A DNA stretch of 64,000 bases. Source: Hyalella azteca (Eukaryota; Arthropoda; Malacostraca; Amphipoda; Hyalellidae). Positions within the stretch are counted from its first letter, which is position 1; every line of letters begins with the position of its first letter. The DNA lies in the NCBI RefSeq assembly GCF_000764305.2, contig NW_025930738.1, positions 526,014 to 590,013 of the forward strand. Reading direction: 5' to 3'. Below the pieces are notes generated by a model. That model did not search any database and was not told the DNA's origin. It saw only the letters and a list, made by a program, of their open reading frames with translations. Positions 23,798 to 37,900 of this stretch are shown here, one piece after another. The translations under genes were made by a program, and so were the position numbers.

Positions 23798-23798
23798 N
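23798..23798. other. Assembly gap or ambiguous base (N)
   Basis: The only N in the window. It sits exactly between the transposase fragment and a different repeat array, as a contig join would. Confidence 0.95.
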
Positions 23799-23925
23799 TC
23801 GTGATAGTGACTAGTGACGTGATGGTGACGTGGTCGTGATAGTGACTAGTGACGTGATGGTGACGTGGTCGTGATAGTAACTAGTGACGTGATGATGACG
23901 TGGTCGTGATAGTGATGAGTCCATG
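23799..23925. repeat. About 37-bp minisatellite, 3-4 copies
   Basis: Units contain TCGTGATAGTGACTAGTGAC plus GTGATGGTGACGTGG. The array begins immediately after the N, so its true length is unknown. Confidence 0.9.
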
Positions 23926-25924
23926 TGACTGTTGTTAGATGTAGGCAAAGTTTTTAATATCAATGGTATGAGAACGAAAGTTTATTGATAAACTCGTATA
24001 GGAATGCATGAATATGTTAAGCCCTTATACGTATGGGTTGACTGATGAATGATAGTATGTTTTGTCAGCCAAAATTAATAATGACAGTAAATTCCCGACG
24101 AGTAATTACTCATTATAAGATTGATTTATACAAGAAAATAACAATAGTAGAGCTGCTCGCAAAATTTACCGTTGCTGAAGCAAGATGGAGTCCAAGACAT
24201 GTCCGGATTTGGTATGGTAAAAAGTCATCATTTAAGCACGTTACCAATTGAGTCACCCAACAATTACTGGAAGCTAATCACGTTAATAAAATTTCATTCA
24301 TAATGTATAAGTTATAAATGTGGCTGTTGACCCCAATGAATATTGTCAGAAATATGGAGGCGGTTTATGGAGGCAGATTTTGAAGAGGCGATGGAAAATG
24401 TTCAGGGGCCAATAATAATTTTACAAAAATGAATGAGCAACACTGTTACATCCCCTACTCTGTTCTGTCACATCGTAGTTTTAACATGCCGCGACTAAAA
24501 AAATACTACTATCGAAATTCACTGCCATTTTTCTCTACAATTAAATACAAAGACTTCACCATAATCCATCTAATATTTAGAAATTTGCCGTTGCCACGCT
24601 TTAGAACAGCTGTGGCACATTTACCGTAATTCTCTGAATGAGATACGCAAGGTAAATTTTCTCCTTGACAGATTTGACTCCTAAATATTAGAGAATAATG
24701 CCGCTATAGATGCAGACAACGATTATCAGAACTGCATTTCAAACTTTTAGTTTCAAATTTCGTTCTAAATAAATGTCTCTGCTTGGCACGAAAATGCATA
24801 TAATGAAACTGAGCGTTTGTTCTGGCATACAGAGGTGTGTATAGTTTGTCGCGAACTATAAAGTAACCCTTCGTTTTCGCTTTATGTTTGTACAAACTAT
24901 AAAGTTTCCAAATATTGATATTATTTTAATTACGTGTAACATCTAAGAACAAGGGTAACATGAACAAACATCACATCTCATAAGGTTTACACACAATAGC
25001 TTGAAAAAATGGTGATATTGACATTTTTAGACATTGAAGAAATTTAATTTTTCTTTGAGTGTTTTAATTTAGACTTTGTTATTCGTTCTTTACGTGTTAC
25101 TTTTCGAGAATATTATTATTTTTCTTGGAAATCGTTGTGTTTGATTTGGGTCACAAGGACACGGTGATCAGCACGTCTCCAGGAAACTCCAGAATATCTA
25201 CAAATGTCCAAACGAATATTTTCTGCAATGATGATTGCTCGGCTCGTACGTGATGTATGTATATTAGAGCAGTATTTTTAATTCATACTTACCTGGTTCA
25301 GTGGACCAAACCTCGGTGCCTAATGTTATTTCTGCGAGACGGCATCATACAGTCACTAATATACTATGTTCAGGGCAGATCATGGAAATGTCTTGGTTTT
25401 CTGTAGGCTTACTCTTCTGCTGATCCTCGAGGCCAGTTGCTCTCCCGACATGCTCCACGAAATACGCTCCTTTAGATCGCCAGAGAAGTGTCTTTCAAGA
25501 GGTACACTTAATCATTTTTCAGTGAAATTAGTTTTTTTCAAGTGTTTTGGTGTTTTGAAAACTTGAGAAAGTGTGCCAAAGAATTTGCTCCGTATAATTT
25601 TCAGAGAATTCGATTGAAATAATTAAGTTTAACTCTCCTCACGATTCAACAGACAAGTTTACTTCTTACGTAAAGGTTCCATACGAATAATTTTTCGAAT
25701 TCTTAGAACTATTTCAGTGAATAAAGATTATTGTTTTAAATTTCTGTTTTTACATTACGTATTTATGATGTTTTAAGTAACTTTTCCTCAGTTGATCATT
25801 GTTATTACACCGTACATCGCTCGACTTCTTACTACTGTAATCTAGATTGAAGAAGTTGGTTCATTTCGGCAAGAGCTACGATCGTCATAGAAACACTGGA
25901 TACTCTTCGTTATACTTTTTTACA
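23926..25924. other. Spacer upstream of stum, with two candidate exons
   Basis: No certain gene. At 25366-25500 a plus frame starting MFRADHGNVLVFCRLTLLLI resembles a secretory leader and could end at a GTACAC donor near 25502, but nothing in frame follows it. On the minus strand a perfect donor (CCAG|GTAAGTATG) lies at about 25285-25293. Either could be a 5' exon of a flanking gene; neither is established. Confidence 0.35.
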
Positions 25925-25968
25925 ATGGCATCACGACATATTTCTTCACCTGTTGATGTAAAAGTAAG
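25925..25968 (+). CDS. stum: stum candidate first coding exon
   Basis: ATG in good context (ACAATGG) opens MASRHISSPVDVKV and ends at donor AG|GTAATT in phase 2, exactly the phase needed by the big exon, giving ...VDVKVRPSEDPKKCLWW. A second donor five bases earlier (AAA|GTAAGG) is phase 0 and would need an acceptor at 27701. The choice rests on phase and context only. Without this exon the large exon has no in-frame ATG for over 200 codons, so some upstream exon must exist. Confidence 0.5.
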
Positions 25969-28900
25969 GTAATTAATGGCCTATGAAATTCGTGAGATAG
26001 TTTTTAACAAAAGCGTTCGATTGTCCACATGGCCTTGTGGTGAAATGACATGAGAATACAATTTTAAAAATTTAGTTCACTCATCAAATTTTTGAGCTTA
26101 GTATTAAAATGTGTATTTATTTATTTTCGACTTAGAATCTAGCGCAAAGCTAAGAAATAATCACAAAAATTAACGATTACCTATTAAATGCTAGTGTTAA
26201 TTAATATATTTCCTATATCGAATATCCTCATTCCAATATGCACGGAAGATAGGCAATCTGTATTTTAATTCGCATTATAGTCGAGTTCCAACAGGGGTAA
26301 TAAATTTCGGACGTGATTCATTTATGGCAAACTAAGGGTGCAGGGAAATTTTAATATTCGTAAACTTCTTATATTCGTAAACTTCTTAGCTTGAAGTAAG
26401 GAAACTGGAACCGTATTGGATTAACAGTTGAAAGCAACATAATTGACATGCATGTCTACTGAACGGCGAGTACATACGAGCACAAATAAAACCTTTACGC
26501 CAATATTTATTTCACGTTCCGTTAAATATTAACATTCTTCGAAATATCATTTTTAATAATTAATATTGCATGACTTTTTGGAAACTGGATTTCATTTAGA
26601 AGAGAATAATTCATTTTTAATAATTTTTATACCTGGGTGCCAGAGATTTATGAATCCCTTACATGTTTGAAGCCTTACATATTTTAATCCCATACATGTT
26701 TGAATGCCTTAAATGTTTGAATCCCTTACATGTTTGAATGCCTCACATATTTGAACCCTTACGTATTTGAATCCCTTACATGTTTGAATCGCTCACATGT
26801 TTGAATCGCTTACATGTTTGAATCGCTTACATGTTTGAATCGCTTACATGTTTGAATCGCTTACATGTTTGAATGCCTTACATATTTGAACCCCTTACAT
26901 ATTTGAAACCTTACATATTTGAACCCCTTACACATTTGAATCCCTTACAGATTCTTCACATCTCCACTTGAAACAATTATCGATATTATCAAAACCACTT
27001 CGATTTTATTGCTAAACAAATTCGTTAGGCTTATTGGGAATTCAAATAAATTTTCGCAAGCTAATTTTAAAGCGATACGTAAAATGAAATTAAGAGTCAA
27101 AACCAATTTAATGTGCCATCTCTTGGTAATTTCATCCTGCAGTTATAATATAATGGAGTTTTGTTATTATTGTCATTATTTTTTTAGTTTTGTTATTTTG
27201 TTATGATTATATTGGGGTTATTATTGAGAGAGTATATCATTCTCGTAGAACAGTGTCTATGAGTCGGCCTGCAATGCCTCGCTGTGCAAGTGAGTTCCAA
27301 CTCTGTCCGTTGGGTGGCACTGTTGCTCAGGCGTTAGTTGGTGCAGCGCCGCGCGTTCGGTAGGTGTGTGTAGCGCGAACAATATCTAGGCGCATCTCGT
27401 CTGCTCTGCGCTCTAGGGTTAAGCATGACAAGTCCGATTGTAACTGTATCGCATTTGTAATGAGGATGTAGCTTGTGCGATAAACTCTACATAAACTGAG
27501 CGTTATTCTATTACTAAATAAATGAGTCCGTGAAGTGTCAACAGAATTATGGTGTCTTTCTGTTTTTCATAATGTAAATAAGCCAGAAACTCATACGGCC
27601 TCAAAAATTTAATGTATATAAATACTAAATATGTCGATTAAAAATGATAATAATAATCTTAATAATTTGAAATATTATCCGTGCCCAGCAGACCAAGTGA
27701 GGATCCGAAGAAATGCCTGTGGTGGTCGCTTAGTCCCTCTGGAGACCGCATCACAATTTGTCTTCCAGAGGATCGCTCTTCACTTGACCAGAGCCCAACA
27801 GATTCTCCTTGTACCTCTGCGACAAAAGTTAACTGTCCATTGAACACTGATTGCGACGGTGAACTGCATGAGCAGCTTGCATTTTCTCCGGCTCACAAAC
27901 ATCACTGCAGTTTTCATCAAGTGTGTTCCGTGAACAATGATTACTCCTGCAGTTACGATCATTCGGTGGCGCACTACAAATTTGATGATTGCTCCAGTAA
28001 CCACAACAACGCAAGTGAAAATCCTTCGAATTCTGATAAAAACCAAGAGCTTCCTGAAAGCAGTTGGAAGACAGACAGTAATATTGAACATCGTTTCGGG
28101 AATCGCCAACTCAAGTATAATCATACTCCCACAAGGTGCTACTCGAAGAGCCGAAATGATTCCCGACCAGCCTCTGTCGAGGGAGGGACTGAGAACAACA
28201 ATCAAGCGTCACTCGACTCTCATGACGACTCTTGGTCGGCTGGTTCTTGCTCGAACGACTCCAATTCAACACTTGAGTTTGATGAAGTTGAACCAGATGA
28301 GGAAAACGTCACAGTTCAATTTTCGTTAAAATTTGACGGTGATCGACCAGTCCTATCATCTCCCAAGTTCATTCTGAAGGAATCCATCCTCGAAGTTGAG
28401 ATGGAAACCGAAAAAACTGAAGTTCAGTTGTCTCCAGTGAAGCCGAAAGTGAGGTTTGTGGATATGGCGGAAGAAGATTTGGAGAAACTCCAATCATCGG
28501 ATGGAAGTTTGGTAATTTCTGATGTCATCGTTCATAGAGAAAATAATGAATCCGGAGAAAATAATGAGTTCTCTTCGGAAGAAATGTCATTCGAAGATGC
28601 CCATGAAGGCATCAATAGGACTTTGAAGGAAATTTATGAACTGCGGAAATTACTGGCTGAGTTAAAGCATGAAAAACTAGGTCTTAACATCCCGGATGGA
28701 ACAATCAATTACGCAAATGAATTTCAATTCCAGCCAGAGGAAATCTGTCCGTCAGTCACACCAGTTGAAAATAGTAGTCGTGAAAGTATTGATGACCTAC
28801 AGAGCTTGCTAGCTGGTATGAACTCACACAAAGATGATACCTGCGATGAGTCCACCATTAATCAATCGACTCCGGGCATATCCTTGGGTCAGCTAACAAC

Positions 28901-31900
28901 CAATAGCGTGAGAGGTCAAACAGTTGGTGTAAAGACCAGCCAATCAGGGACGGCGACTCACGAAACGCCAGAGCAATCAATGAGCCACCACTTAACCGAA
29001 GGGCAAAGCAGCGCTGCAATCCTTAGTGCAGCTACGGCTTCTGATACCTCGAGTGAAGTAGCAATAAATGATGGTAGAGAAGTTGAAAAGCATCTGAATG
29101 AACTCGAAGAAAAACAAGACCAAACTCGAACTCAAGTCATCGTAAACCCGCCAAATAATGTTCGCAAGATCAAGAGCCCGAATAGACTGCAAGTACCAGT
29201 ATTTGAACCAAACAGTCCAACATTGCACTCTCATAACAAAGAATCTCCTCCCATTTTTAATTTGACTTCTACCGGCTCAGCTAACCAACACGTGCAAACG
29301 TTTAACAAAGACCAAAAGGAGACACCCACGCTGGAAGATTTGCCGTCTGCTGTGAGAGTTATTGAAAATGACCATAAAGAGGTGATTGATAAATTTATTA
29401 GACCTCCAAGCAGACGTTCTCTTTCATCACCTGTAAAATTAAATCAAATTTCCGAAAAAGCTGATAAAAATCCAAACGAGGCTTTACCAAGAAGGATCAT
29501 CGCTAAAAACTCGAAATCTATCTCGAATCCTACTAGCAGAAAATCGTCAGCTCAATCAATAAGAGAAACTGCAAATGCAACTCATATTTACACGCCTGTG
29601 CCTGAAAATTCGCCAATAATTCCAATCAATGAAACTCCTTTAATAGCTATTAAGTCGCCAAAGCGGCTTTTTGCAAGAACAATATCCGATACTCATTTAC
29701 CACTAGATGTATCAGAGCCTTCGCTGAATAATATTGAGGAGCCAAGTTATTCCAAAAGCCAAATTTATTTTCGAAGTCCGTCTGTGGCTGAATTGCCTAT
29801 CCAACCACGGAATCGAGAAAAAACGCTTTCAGCTCGCTCTACCCGCTCTGTAAAAAGTGTTACTCATTACTATAAGCCGGACCTTAAATCCTCGATAAGA
29901 GTTCCAAATAAAAATCGCAATGAAAAGTTAGATACAGTTCCTGTGAAAAGTGTTTCATTTAATCTCAAGACTAATGTGAAAAAACAGGCCTGTTCGATAT
30001 CGGATGAAGAAGATAGCGACTTAGAGAGTAAAACTGTGATTGTTGTTCCTCTAAAGAGCCCTAAGAATGCGGAGCAGCTGCGAGTTCTTCCAACATCATT
30101 CAGCTCACAGATACTACCCAAATCTCTAGAAGGGTGCAAGCCCAAATCTCTAAAAGAAGACCGCAAGCAAGAATTTCTAGAAGAAGACATCAAGCCCAAA
30201 TCTGTTGTAGAAGACTTCAAGCCCAAATCTCAAGAAGGAGACCGCAGGCCCAAGTCTCTAGAAGAAGACCGCAAGCCCAAATCTGTAGAAGAAGACTTCA
30301 AGCCCAAATCTCAAGAAGACCGCAAGCCCAAATCTCTAGAAGAAGATCGCAAGCCCAAATCTCAAGAAGAAGGAGACCGCAGGCCCAAATCTCTAGAAGA
30401 AGAGCGCAAGCCCAAATCTCAAGAAGAAGGAGACCGCAAGCCCAAATCATTAGAAGGAAACCCCGAGTCCAAAACTCTAGATGGAGACCGCATGCCCAGC
30501 TTAGACGTTAAAAATAGTGAGTGGACTGTGAAATTAGGACGAAGTGACGCAGAAATAAAAGAAAGCACTGAGAACCTATTGCTTTCCCAAATCGCCTCAA
30601 AGTCATCAAATGATCAAAGAGTAAATGCAAGTTTGAAGTCAGAGATTCAAGCAAAATTTTCCATATATGAAGGTCAAATATCTCACCACGACACTACAAA
30701 TCATGAAGTTGGTGGGAGAGACGTTCCTTCACATGAGTTAGAAAAAAATGAAAGTAGCTGTGTTCGCTTGGATAAATCTAGTCCTGAACATTCGGCAGGA
30801 CCTCAAATTTTAGAATATTCTAAATCTGACGCTAATACACTTGAGAAGACCGTTCAAGCTAAAAAATCTGAATTAACTCAAATAAATAGAGAAGTCAAAC
30901 TATTACAAAAGAAATCCAATTCAGCGCGTCCAAATAGTCTCTTTCCTGGAAGAAAAAACACCCCACATGTTCCTGCTTCTGCGCGAATAACCAAAGGGGA
31001 AAAGGAGTTAGTGTACCTGCCTGGCAGAAGTTTATATAACAGTCGCGTTGGCTCAGTTAGCAAACATAATAGCTTAGCAGGAAGTAGAGTGAGCTTAAAC
31101 AATAGCAGAAATAATTTGAGTGGAAGTCTAATTAGTTTAGCTGATAGAAGTCGCACAGGCATAACTGACAGTCGGTTGAGTCGGAGAAGGTCACTTGAAA
31201 AAAAATATGTTCCGAAGATACGGGCACTTTCAACAAGTCCTCAGCCAAGCATCGCTAGTCTTCGCAGGAAGAAAGCCCGTAAAATAAGTCTCGAAAATAT
31301 TTCCAAACGCCGAGAGAACATTTCTCGAGAAAGGAGTCTAAGTCGATCCATAGAACGAGATCAAAATCCAGCCAGAGCTGAAACCCCGAAAATAGCTCGG
31401 AAACTAAGAACACCAAAATCTGTTCCATCTGCAAAGGCAAAACGAGCTGGTCTCGCCACTGCTCCAGTTCTTAAAAACCCAAGAACACGACCTCTAATCT
31501 CTCATAGGAGTTCTAGTAATACTAGTCGGAGACCAAAACCATTCCGAAAATCAAGTCCAAGTCCAGAGCGGTCAAAACGAAGCAGCACTGCTCGATCTGT
31601 GAGCAGGAGAAGCCCGCTGACTCGCCGCAGCACTACTGCACGGGAGAGCAGAAGCCGAAGTGTTCGTTCTTCGAAGCCCAGATTGAAAGAGCCTTTGAGT
31701 CGAAGCCTGAGTGAAGTTAGTATGAAAACACCGCAAAAAGAAACCATGACTAAGCGCACTCGTAGCCTCAGCACGAGGCGCAAGTCTAATCCGAAGAAGT
31801 ACGAACTTAAGGTAGAATGTGAACCGGCAGAACCTTTGCAGAGAAAGACAAGTTTTAATTTGGATCTTGTAAAAAATGTGGCTGATAAATTCAAGAGAAA

Positions 31901-34900
31901 TGAAGCAGCAGCACTGAAGACCTCAGAACAATACCGTGACCTCAGTGATAATGCAGTAAATTCAAGAATATCCCAGCTGGCGTACAGGCCGTTAGATTCA
32001 CATTTTGAGGAAAACATTCTTCTAGGTGAACCGTATCCCTCTCGAGCAGGCACGATGCCTATTAGAGGAGTCAATGGCAGTACTCAAGCATTTGATCTGC
32101 CGCAACATTACAACACCCTTAAACATTCTAGGGGGTATCAAAATGTGAATCAGGTAACATACAATAACGATTATCGGGGTGGGTATCGCTACCAGCCATA
32201 CCGAATGAGCCTGGGTGCCTGGTTTCAAAAATGGAATCCTTTCCGTTATCTTTTCGGAGGTCAGAGGCAATACCCGACGCGCATGGGACCGATAAGAAAT
32301 CGAGATCAAGGTAGATCTCGGCCAGAATTTGAGAACTTAGTTCCAAGGAAATATCCTCATCAGCTGTCAAGAACGAATTCATCGAACCAAATCTTCATAC
32401 AAGACCCTAAAAATCGAGACCGGATACTCATCGCCGAAGAAGTTGGGCTTGTTTACGGCGATCCCAGAGAGATATACGCAAGAGAGAAAAAGAAAACAGA
32501 GAATGCTAAAGGTTTTTTAGCCACTTTGCGAAAATCCTCTTTGGAAAAGAAAGAAGCTAAAGCAGCAGCTGAAAAAGAAAAGAATAAAAAAAAATCTGCA
32601 ACAAAGGCTCAAGAAAGAAAGTCGAGGTTTGGATTCAGTCGCAGAAGTGACGAGCTAGCTGGAAGAAAAACGCCTAAAAACAAATCAATTCAGCCTCGGA
32701 AAAATATTGGCGCAAGATCAGCTAAACCAAAAACGAAAAAGAAAGTTCGCCTGACATTGACAGATTTAGCGAAACGAGTAAAAGAAAACTCTAAAACCTT
32801 AACTAATAACAAATCCGTGACAAAAAGGGCGAAATTCGCAACTGAAGGTAAATTGAGTGGCTTCCAAAACGTAGCCGCAACTGCTTTCAGAAACAAGAAC
32901 ATCTTCGGCCGAAAACTGACAAACCTGGGTCCTGATGGGACTCCCAAGTCCATATTGCGTGGTCCACCAAATCAGCAGTACCCCACGGACCCGACAGCCG
33001 TTCGGCCGGTCCATTTTCGACCAGGCACCATTCCCTCAGTCAACGAAATACCCCGGTATGCCAGAGGCTCCGCACAACAAATATTGCAGCCCTCATTACC
33101 TCCACAACCCAACCAAGTTCGACTGGATGCGATGGCTCTGAACACCATGGCCAACGAGAACAGAGGACAATTCTTCGGACGCCTCCACAGTGGACTGACA
33201 AGACGCCAAGCCGAAGAGGTGAGTGAATGCTCCTGATCATTGAAGATCTTGTACAGCTTATATTCCGTTCTTATTGAGCTAATAGTTTTTGTATGAGTAA
33301 AGGTTTAACTTCATTATTGGTAAAAATGTGAAGTAAACGCTAATTTAATCATTAATGTTTAACGACATCGATATGACGTGTCTTCCAAGCATTAACCTAT
33401 TGTCCTTATTTGCCTGGATCCCAGAACGGGAGATCCCACATCACAGCCCCAGACCCCCCCAGCCGCGTGCCAGAGCCATCACCTCAAGGAATGGGAGGTC
33501 GTAACTTCCCTCTGGCCTTACCAAGCTCCTCTCGATTTCCTCACCCTCCCGCTGTCCCTAAACTGTCTACCTCTGAGGACATGGCCTCCCCCTTGCTTCC
33601 TTCCCATAGCTCCCACATCACAGTCCCAGAGCGCACCGACCGTGTTCCAGACCCAGCGCCTCAGGGAGTGTGGGGTCGCAAGTTCCCCATGGCCTTACCG
33701 AGTCTCCCCAGATTCCCCCGTCCTGCCTTCCCGCAACGGTCTACCGCTGAGGACACGGCCATCACCATGCCCCCCATGTCAGTATTGATGGTTGTTGTGT
33801 TTAATTATAGTCGGATTACAGAGGGATGTTTGCATGAGATTGAACCAATTCGTGATTCGAATGGTGAAGTGAATGTTATGGGAAGACAAATTTTTTATAT
33901 TAAGTTCAGCAATAATAAGTGCCAGGTATGCGATGGCACAAGAAATTAATGAGCTTTTATGTTCTGAACGACTTTACTCCAAGTACAAATCTATCGTTAT
34001 TTCAGAAGAAATTTTAATAATGGTAGATGCAGACCTAAAACTAAAAGTGTACGAATAAAATTTTTGGAGGTTTTTTGACTCGCAAAATGTTATCGAGAAT
34101 GTAAACTTGTCTGCTAGTGGAATTCAACTTGAATTTAGTTGTATCTGATCTTATTTATTTACTATTGTGATTCATAAAAGGTTATCGACGCATAAAGAAT
34201 CCTTGTGGACACTTTCATGGCAGCTTGGCCTCACACTACTGCACTCACCAAAGTCGTTCATCATTCGCTTATTTTCGCGAATTTCCGCTAAAAAGCAGGA
34301 AGCTCTGCAAAAAGCAGTCGCCTTAATTTGCTAAAAGGCAAGACCTTGAACACTGCATGGCGATGAGTGTATGCACCGCGCTCTGTCTTTAATTAATAAC
34401 GGCCGCTCCTGGAGATGGAATTCCGACGATTGAGAGAAGACTATTAAGTTTCGCACAGATTATTGCAAATCACGCAAAACAAATTATAAAATGCTCAAGT
34501 TTAATTTCATTTTCTGCAACAAGCTCGTGACTTCCGTAGAAATAAAATAATTTATGCGTATTCGTTTTTTTAAGAAGAGACTGTACCGGGATTCTGAGAT
34601 TTATTCATCTATGACCTTAACAGACAAAAATTAATTTTAGCATGATGAAAATTAGTGTACAGTTATTTCGCCCTGAACTGTAAAAACTTTAGTTCACTTG
34701 ATTCATCGGCAAAGATGATCCTGCAGCGAAACGGGTATTACGATTAGGTCTATTTCTGGACAGCCTCTATCAGCCTGGGTGACCGACATATCGCACACCT
34801 CGTAGAACGGTTATACTTCGAAGGAGGCCAGGCGTGACCCGACAGCGACCCCGTTAGCATTGATCGCTCGGCGGTGCAGCAGGTCCTGTTAATTGCACGT

Positions 34901-37900
34901 GCTGAGATTTGCTCTAACGCAGTTGTCGTACCCGACCTTTTTGAGTTCGAGTACAACTTGGAGGTCTCGTACAGTCATCGCGTACCACCAAGTACAACTG
35001 CAGTATTAGACGCTAATTTAGTGTATTTTTTGCATTTTAATTAATTTACCACATAGGTTATTAGCTCACTATATAAATGAATTGTTTTAATTTGAAGGCG
35101 CGCTGCGAGTACAAGGAGGAGGCGTTGTGGCTACAGTTTCGAATAGTTACAAGACAATCTGATGTTGAGTAGTTAACTATTATTAACTATTTTATTTTAC
35201 TTTTTATTTTTTTATTAACTATTGAAAAATAGTTAATAAAAATAAAACGAGCAACTCTGGTGAAGAAGTGCCGTGATCGCCAGAACGTCTACCGCGTTGA
35301 ACCCGCCACGATTTACGAATTAAATACGTAATGCTTTTCTCGGATTTAGGTTTAGTTAATATTTTGTTATCATTGAGGATCCTTTCCGGAATACAAGTGA
35401 TTCTTCAAATTGACCGAGGGTGTTGACGTGACTTCGTATCAATAATACATTTTGTTAGGAATCTATATAACCACATTATATAGTTGATATGATTGTATTA
35501 TCATGCAGCCGATGCGCATGATATTTTTGATCAAACAGTTGGCGAGTTTTTCAGGAAAGCTTTTGAGCGGCATCACCTTCTCGCCTGAGCACAGCCACGA
35601 GGCCCATGAAGGGTGTGCCTGGAAGCCCTTGAAGCAGGAAATGAATTGAAAACAATTTTAAATCTGCTACAATGGTCCTGAGAATGCCATTTGAGTATAT
35701 TTGCCCATGCAGAAGTTGACATCCCGACCTTGAACCATGTGCCGTTGACATCTATAGGTTGCGATGGCATTGCTCAGTGCAGCCAACATTGTTACCAAGG
35801 TCAGCAGGCTCATCAGTCAACAAAGTTTGAGCAACGAAGGACCATATACGAGACACTTTGGTGGCACTGAAGGTCATTCAATTTTTGTGCTGCTGTTTAC
35901 TCTGCAGAAATTAGGTATTCTTATTAAGCTTGTGCTCAGTTCCGAGTTAGTTAAAGTCGTGCCGTGAAAGTCTGGTCCGATGATCCGTGGAGTTTCATTG
36001 CGCCTTCTATCGTGGGATCAGCTCTTTATGTTGTCCTTCGCGTTTTGCCGGAAAGCTTTTTTTCGGCGCAAAGAACCTGTTGATAATAGATAAATGTTAG
36101 ACTATTGTAGAGTTCTGGTTATATAAATGTTACATAATACCCGTTTTTCGCAATAATGAGAAGTGTGAATACCACATTGCCACTTGAGACGGAGTGATTA
36201 TGATTTCAAGTATATGTTAAAATTGCACTCGTTATGTACTAAACTATTGAAACTCATTAATTGATTTCACATGTGCGACAACACGGAAAAATTCAAAAAG
36301 GACATTCAGTTACTAAACAATGCAAAGCATCAACTATTTCCATAAATACAATGGTTCATTGAAATTTTTAGTTATATCATCAAATCGCCAAATTTATTTA
36401 AAATTTATTCATATGTCCCAATTTGGTTAACTTCAATCATGGCTAAGGCTACATTCTCCATTGAACTTTAAATGGGTAAAAAAATTCAACGTTTCTTAAC
36501 CTCATCACTCAAGTTTTTCCATCAGAATGTTGTAAAGTTATTTTGAGCCCTATTTGGAAATGCACTATATTCGTAACTCGACTTAAATGAAAATAGGAAT
36601 GGCTCAATATTCATTGTAAAAAATACTGCAACTTTTACAAGTTTGTTATAGCAATTAAATATTCAAAATATTCATAAATATCTCAATAACATAAACTCCT
36701 TGTGAAAAACCTGATTGAAACAAAATATTCATGTCTCAAAATATACTGTCTCTGCAAAGTTAAAAATTTGAACTTGCGGAGATAGGGAGGGGAAATTTTC
36801 CGCTAGCGCGGAGACCATTTAATGTAGAAGATAAATTTTGAAGACCTGTGAGTGGCAATTGGTGCAAAGTTTTGGAGCCGTTATGGAAAAAAAGGTACAT
36901 AAACAGCAAAAAATTATTATTACTTTTGTATTTATATTATTTTACTAAATTATAATGCAATTTTTTTCATACATTTCACCACAATAGTAAAATTTCACTG
37001 TTACCTCTCTCGTTGTTTGGCCTTCAAGTTCACGACGTCAATCGGCGACGCGTCGAGCTGTGACGTCGAAACGCCGCAAAGTGCGTCGCGTGTCTGAGCA
37101 CGTGCACAGGAATAACGTGAAAATGCGTCAATTGGAAAATAGTAACGTCACAGTGACACCCCCAGACGCGCTGCACGGCGTCGTCACTCATTCCACGGAC
37201 GAAGCAGCGACGTTTCTTACGTTGCCTGACGTTCCTGAGCTGGAGGAAGAGCAGCCGAGAGAGCAGGACGACATGACGAGCATTACCGTCAACGTGCTGT
37301 CTGATGTTAATAAGTAACCAAAATACATGCTTCATATCTCATGTTCCTGCATTAGCAAGCGTCATCTTCGTTCCTTAGTCTCACTTGTGTGGAACACGGC
37401 AGTAAGAATGGTGTCTAGGGTGCACTTCACGTGCGATCTAGTGATCCTCAAATCAATTAATATTTCTTTAGAGTTGTTGCCAAAATACAAATGTTACGCT
37501 CCGTGCTTGTGTTACGTCTTCTGCAGATAGTGCATCGTCTTCAAATCATCGTGTTATGTCCCGTGCAGATAGTGCATCGTCTTCAAATCATCGTGTTATG
37601 TCCCGTGCAGATAGTGCATCGTCTTCAAATCATCGTGTTACGTCCCGTGCACATACTGAATCGTCTTATTTGTGTCAAAGCAACATCGCTTTGTTTTTCC
37701 GAAGCTTCTTGAATTTGATCACCGTGTAGTATGCGCAGTAATTGTCTCCATGCTGAAAAAACTGCTATGCTTTACTTGAACAATTTTATTCTCTCCCCAA
37801 AATTCTAAATCAAAAATGGAATTACATTAAATTACATTCGTTTAGTCACCTTATATTTCATGATACAAATTATGCATAGAATTCTTTGAGAATGAAACTT

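Noticed and set aside
27259..27290. ATG exon with a perfect GTGAGT donor just before the large stum exon
   Set aside because: Its ATG frame leaves in phase 1 while the available acceptors need phase 2 or 0; kept only as a possible alternative 5' exon.
27681..27691. Taking the GTG at 27681 as the start of stum
   Set aside because: GTG starts are not expected here and a CAG acceptor lies directly after it; an upstream exon in matching phase is available at 25925-25968.
33778..33949. Extending the exon at 33425 to the stop at 33949
   Set aside because: A GTCAGT donor at 33778 leaves in the phase required by the next exon, and the sequence beyond becomes AT-rich and non-coding in character.
34740..34990. 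Possible tRNA or tRNA-derived SINE (GAGTTCGAGTAC resembles a B box)
   Set aside because: No matching A box at proper distance and no cloverleaf could be drawn.
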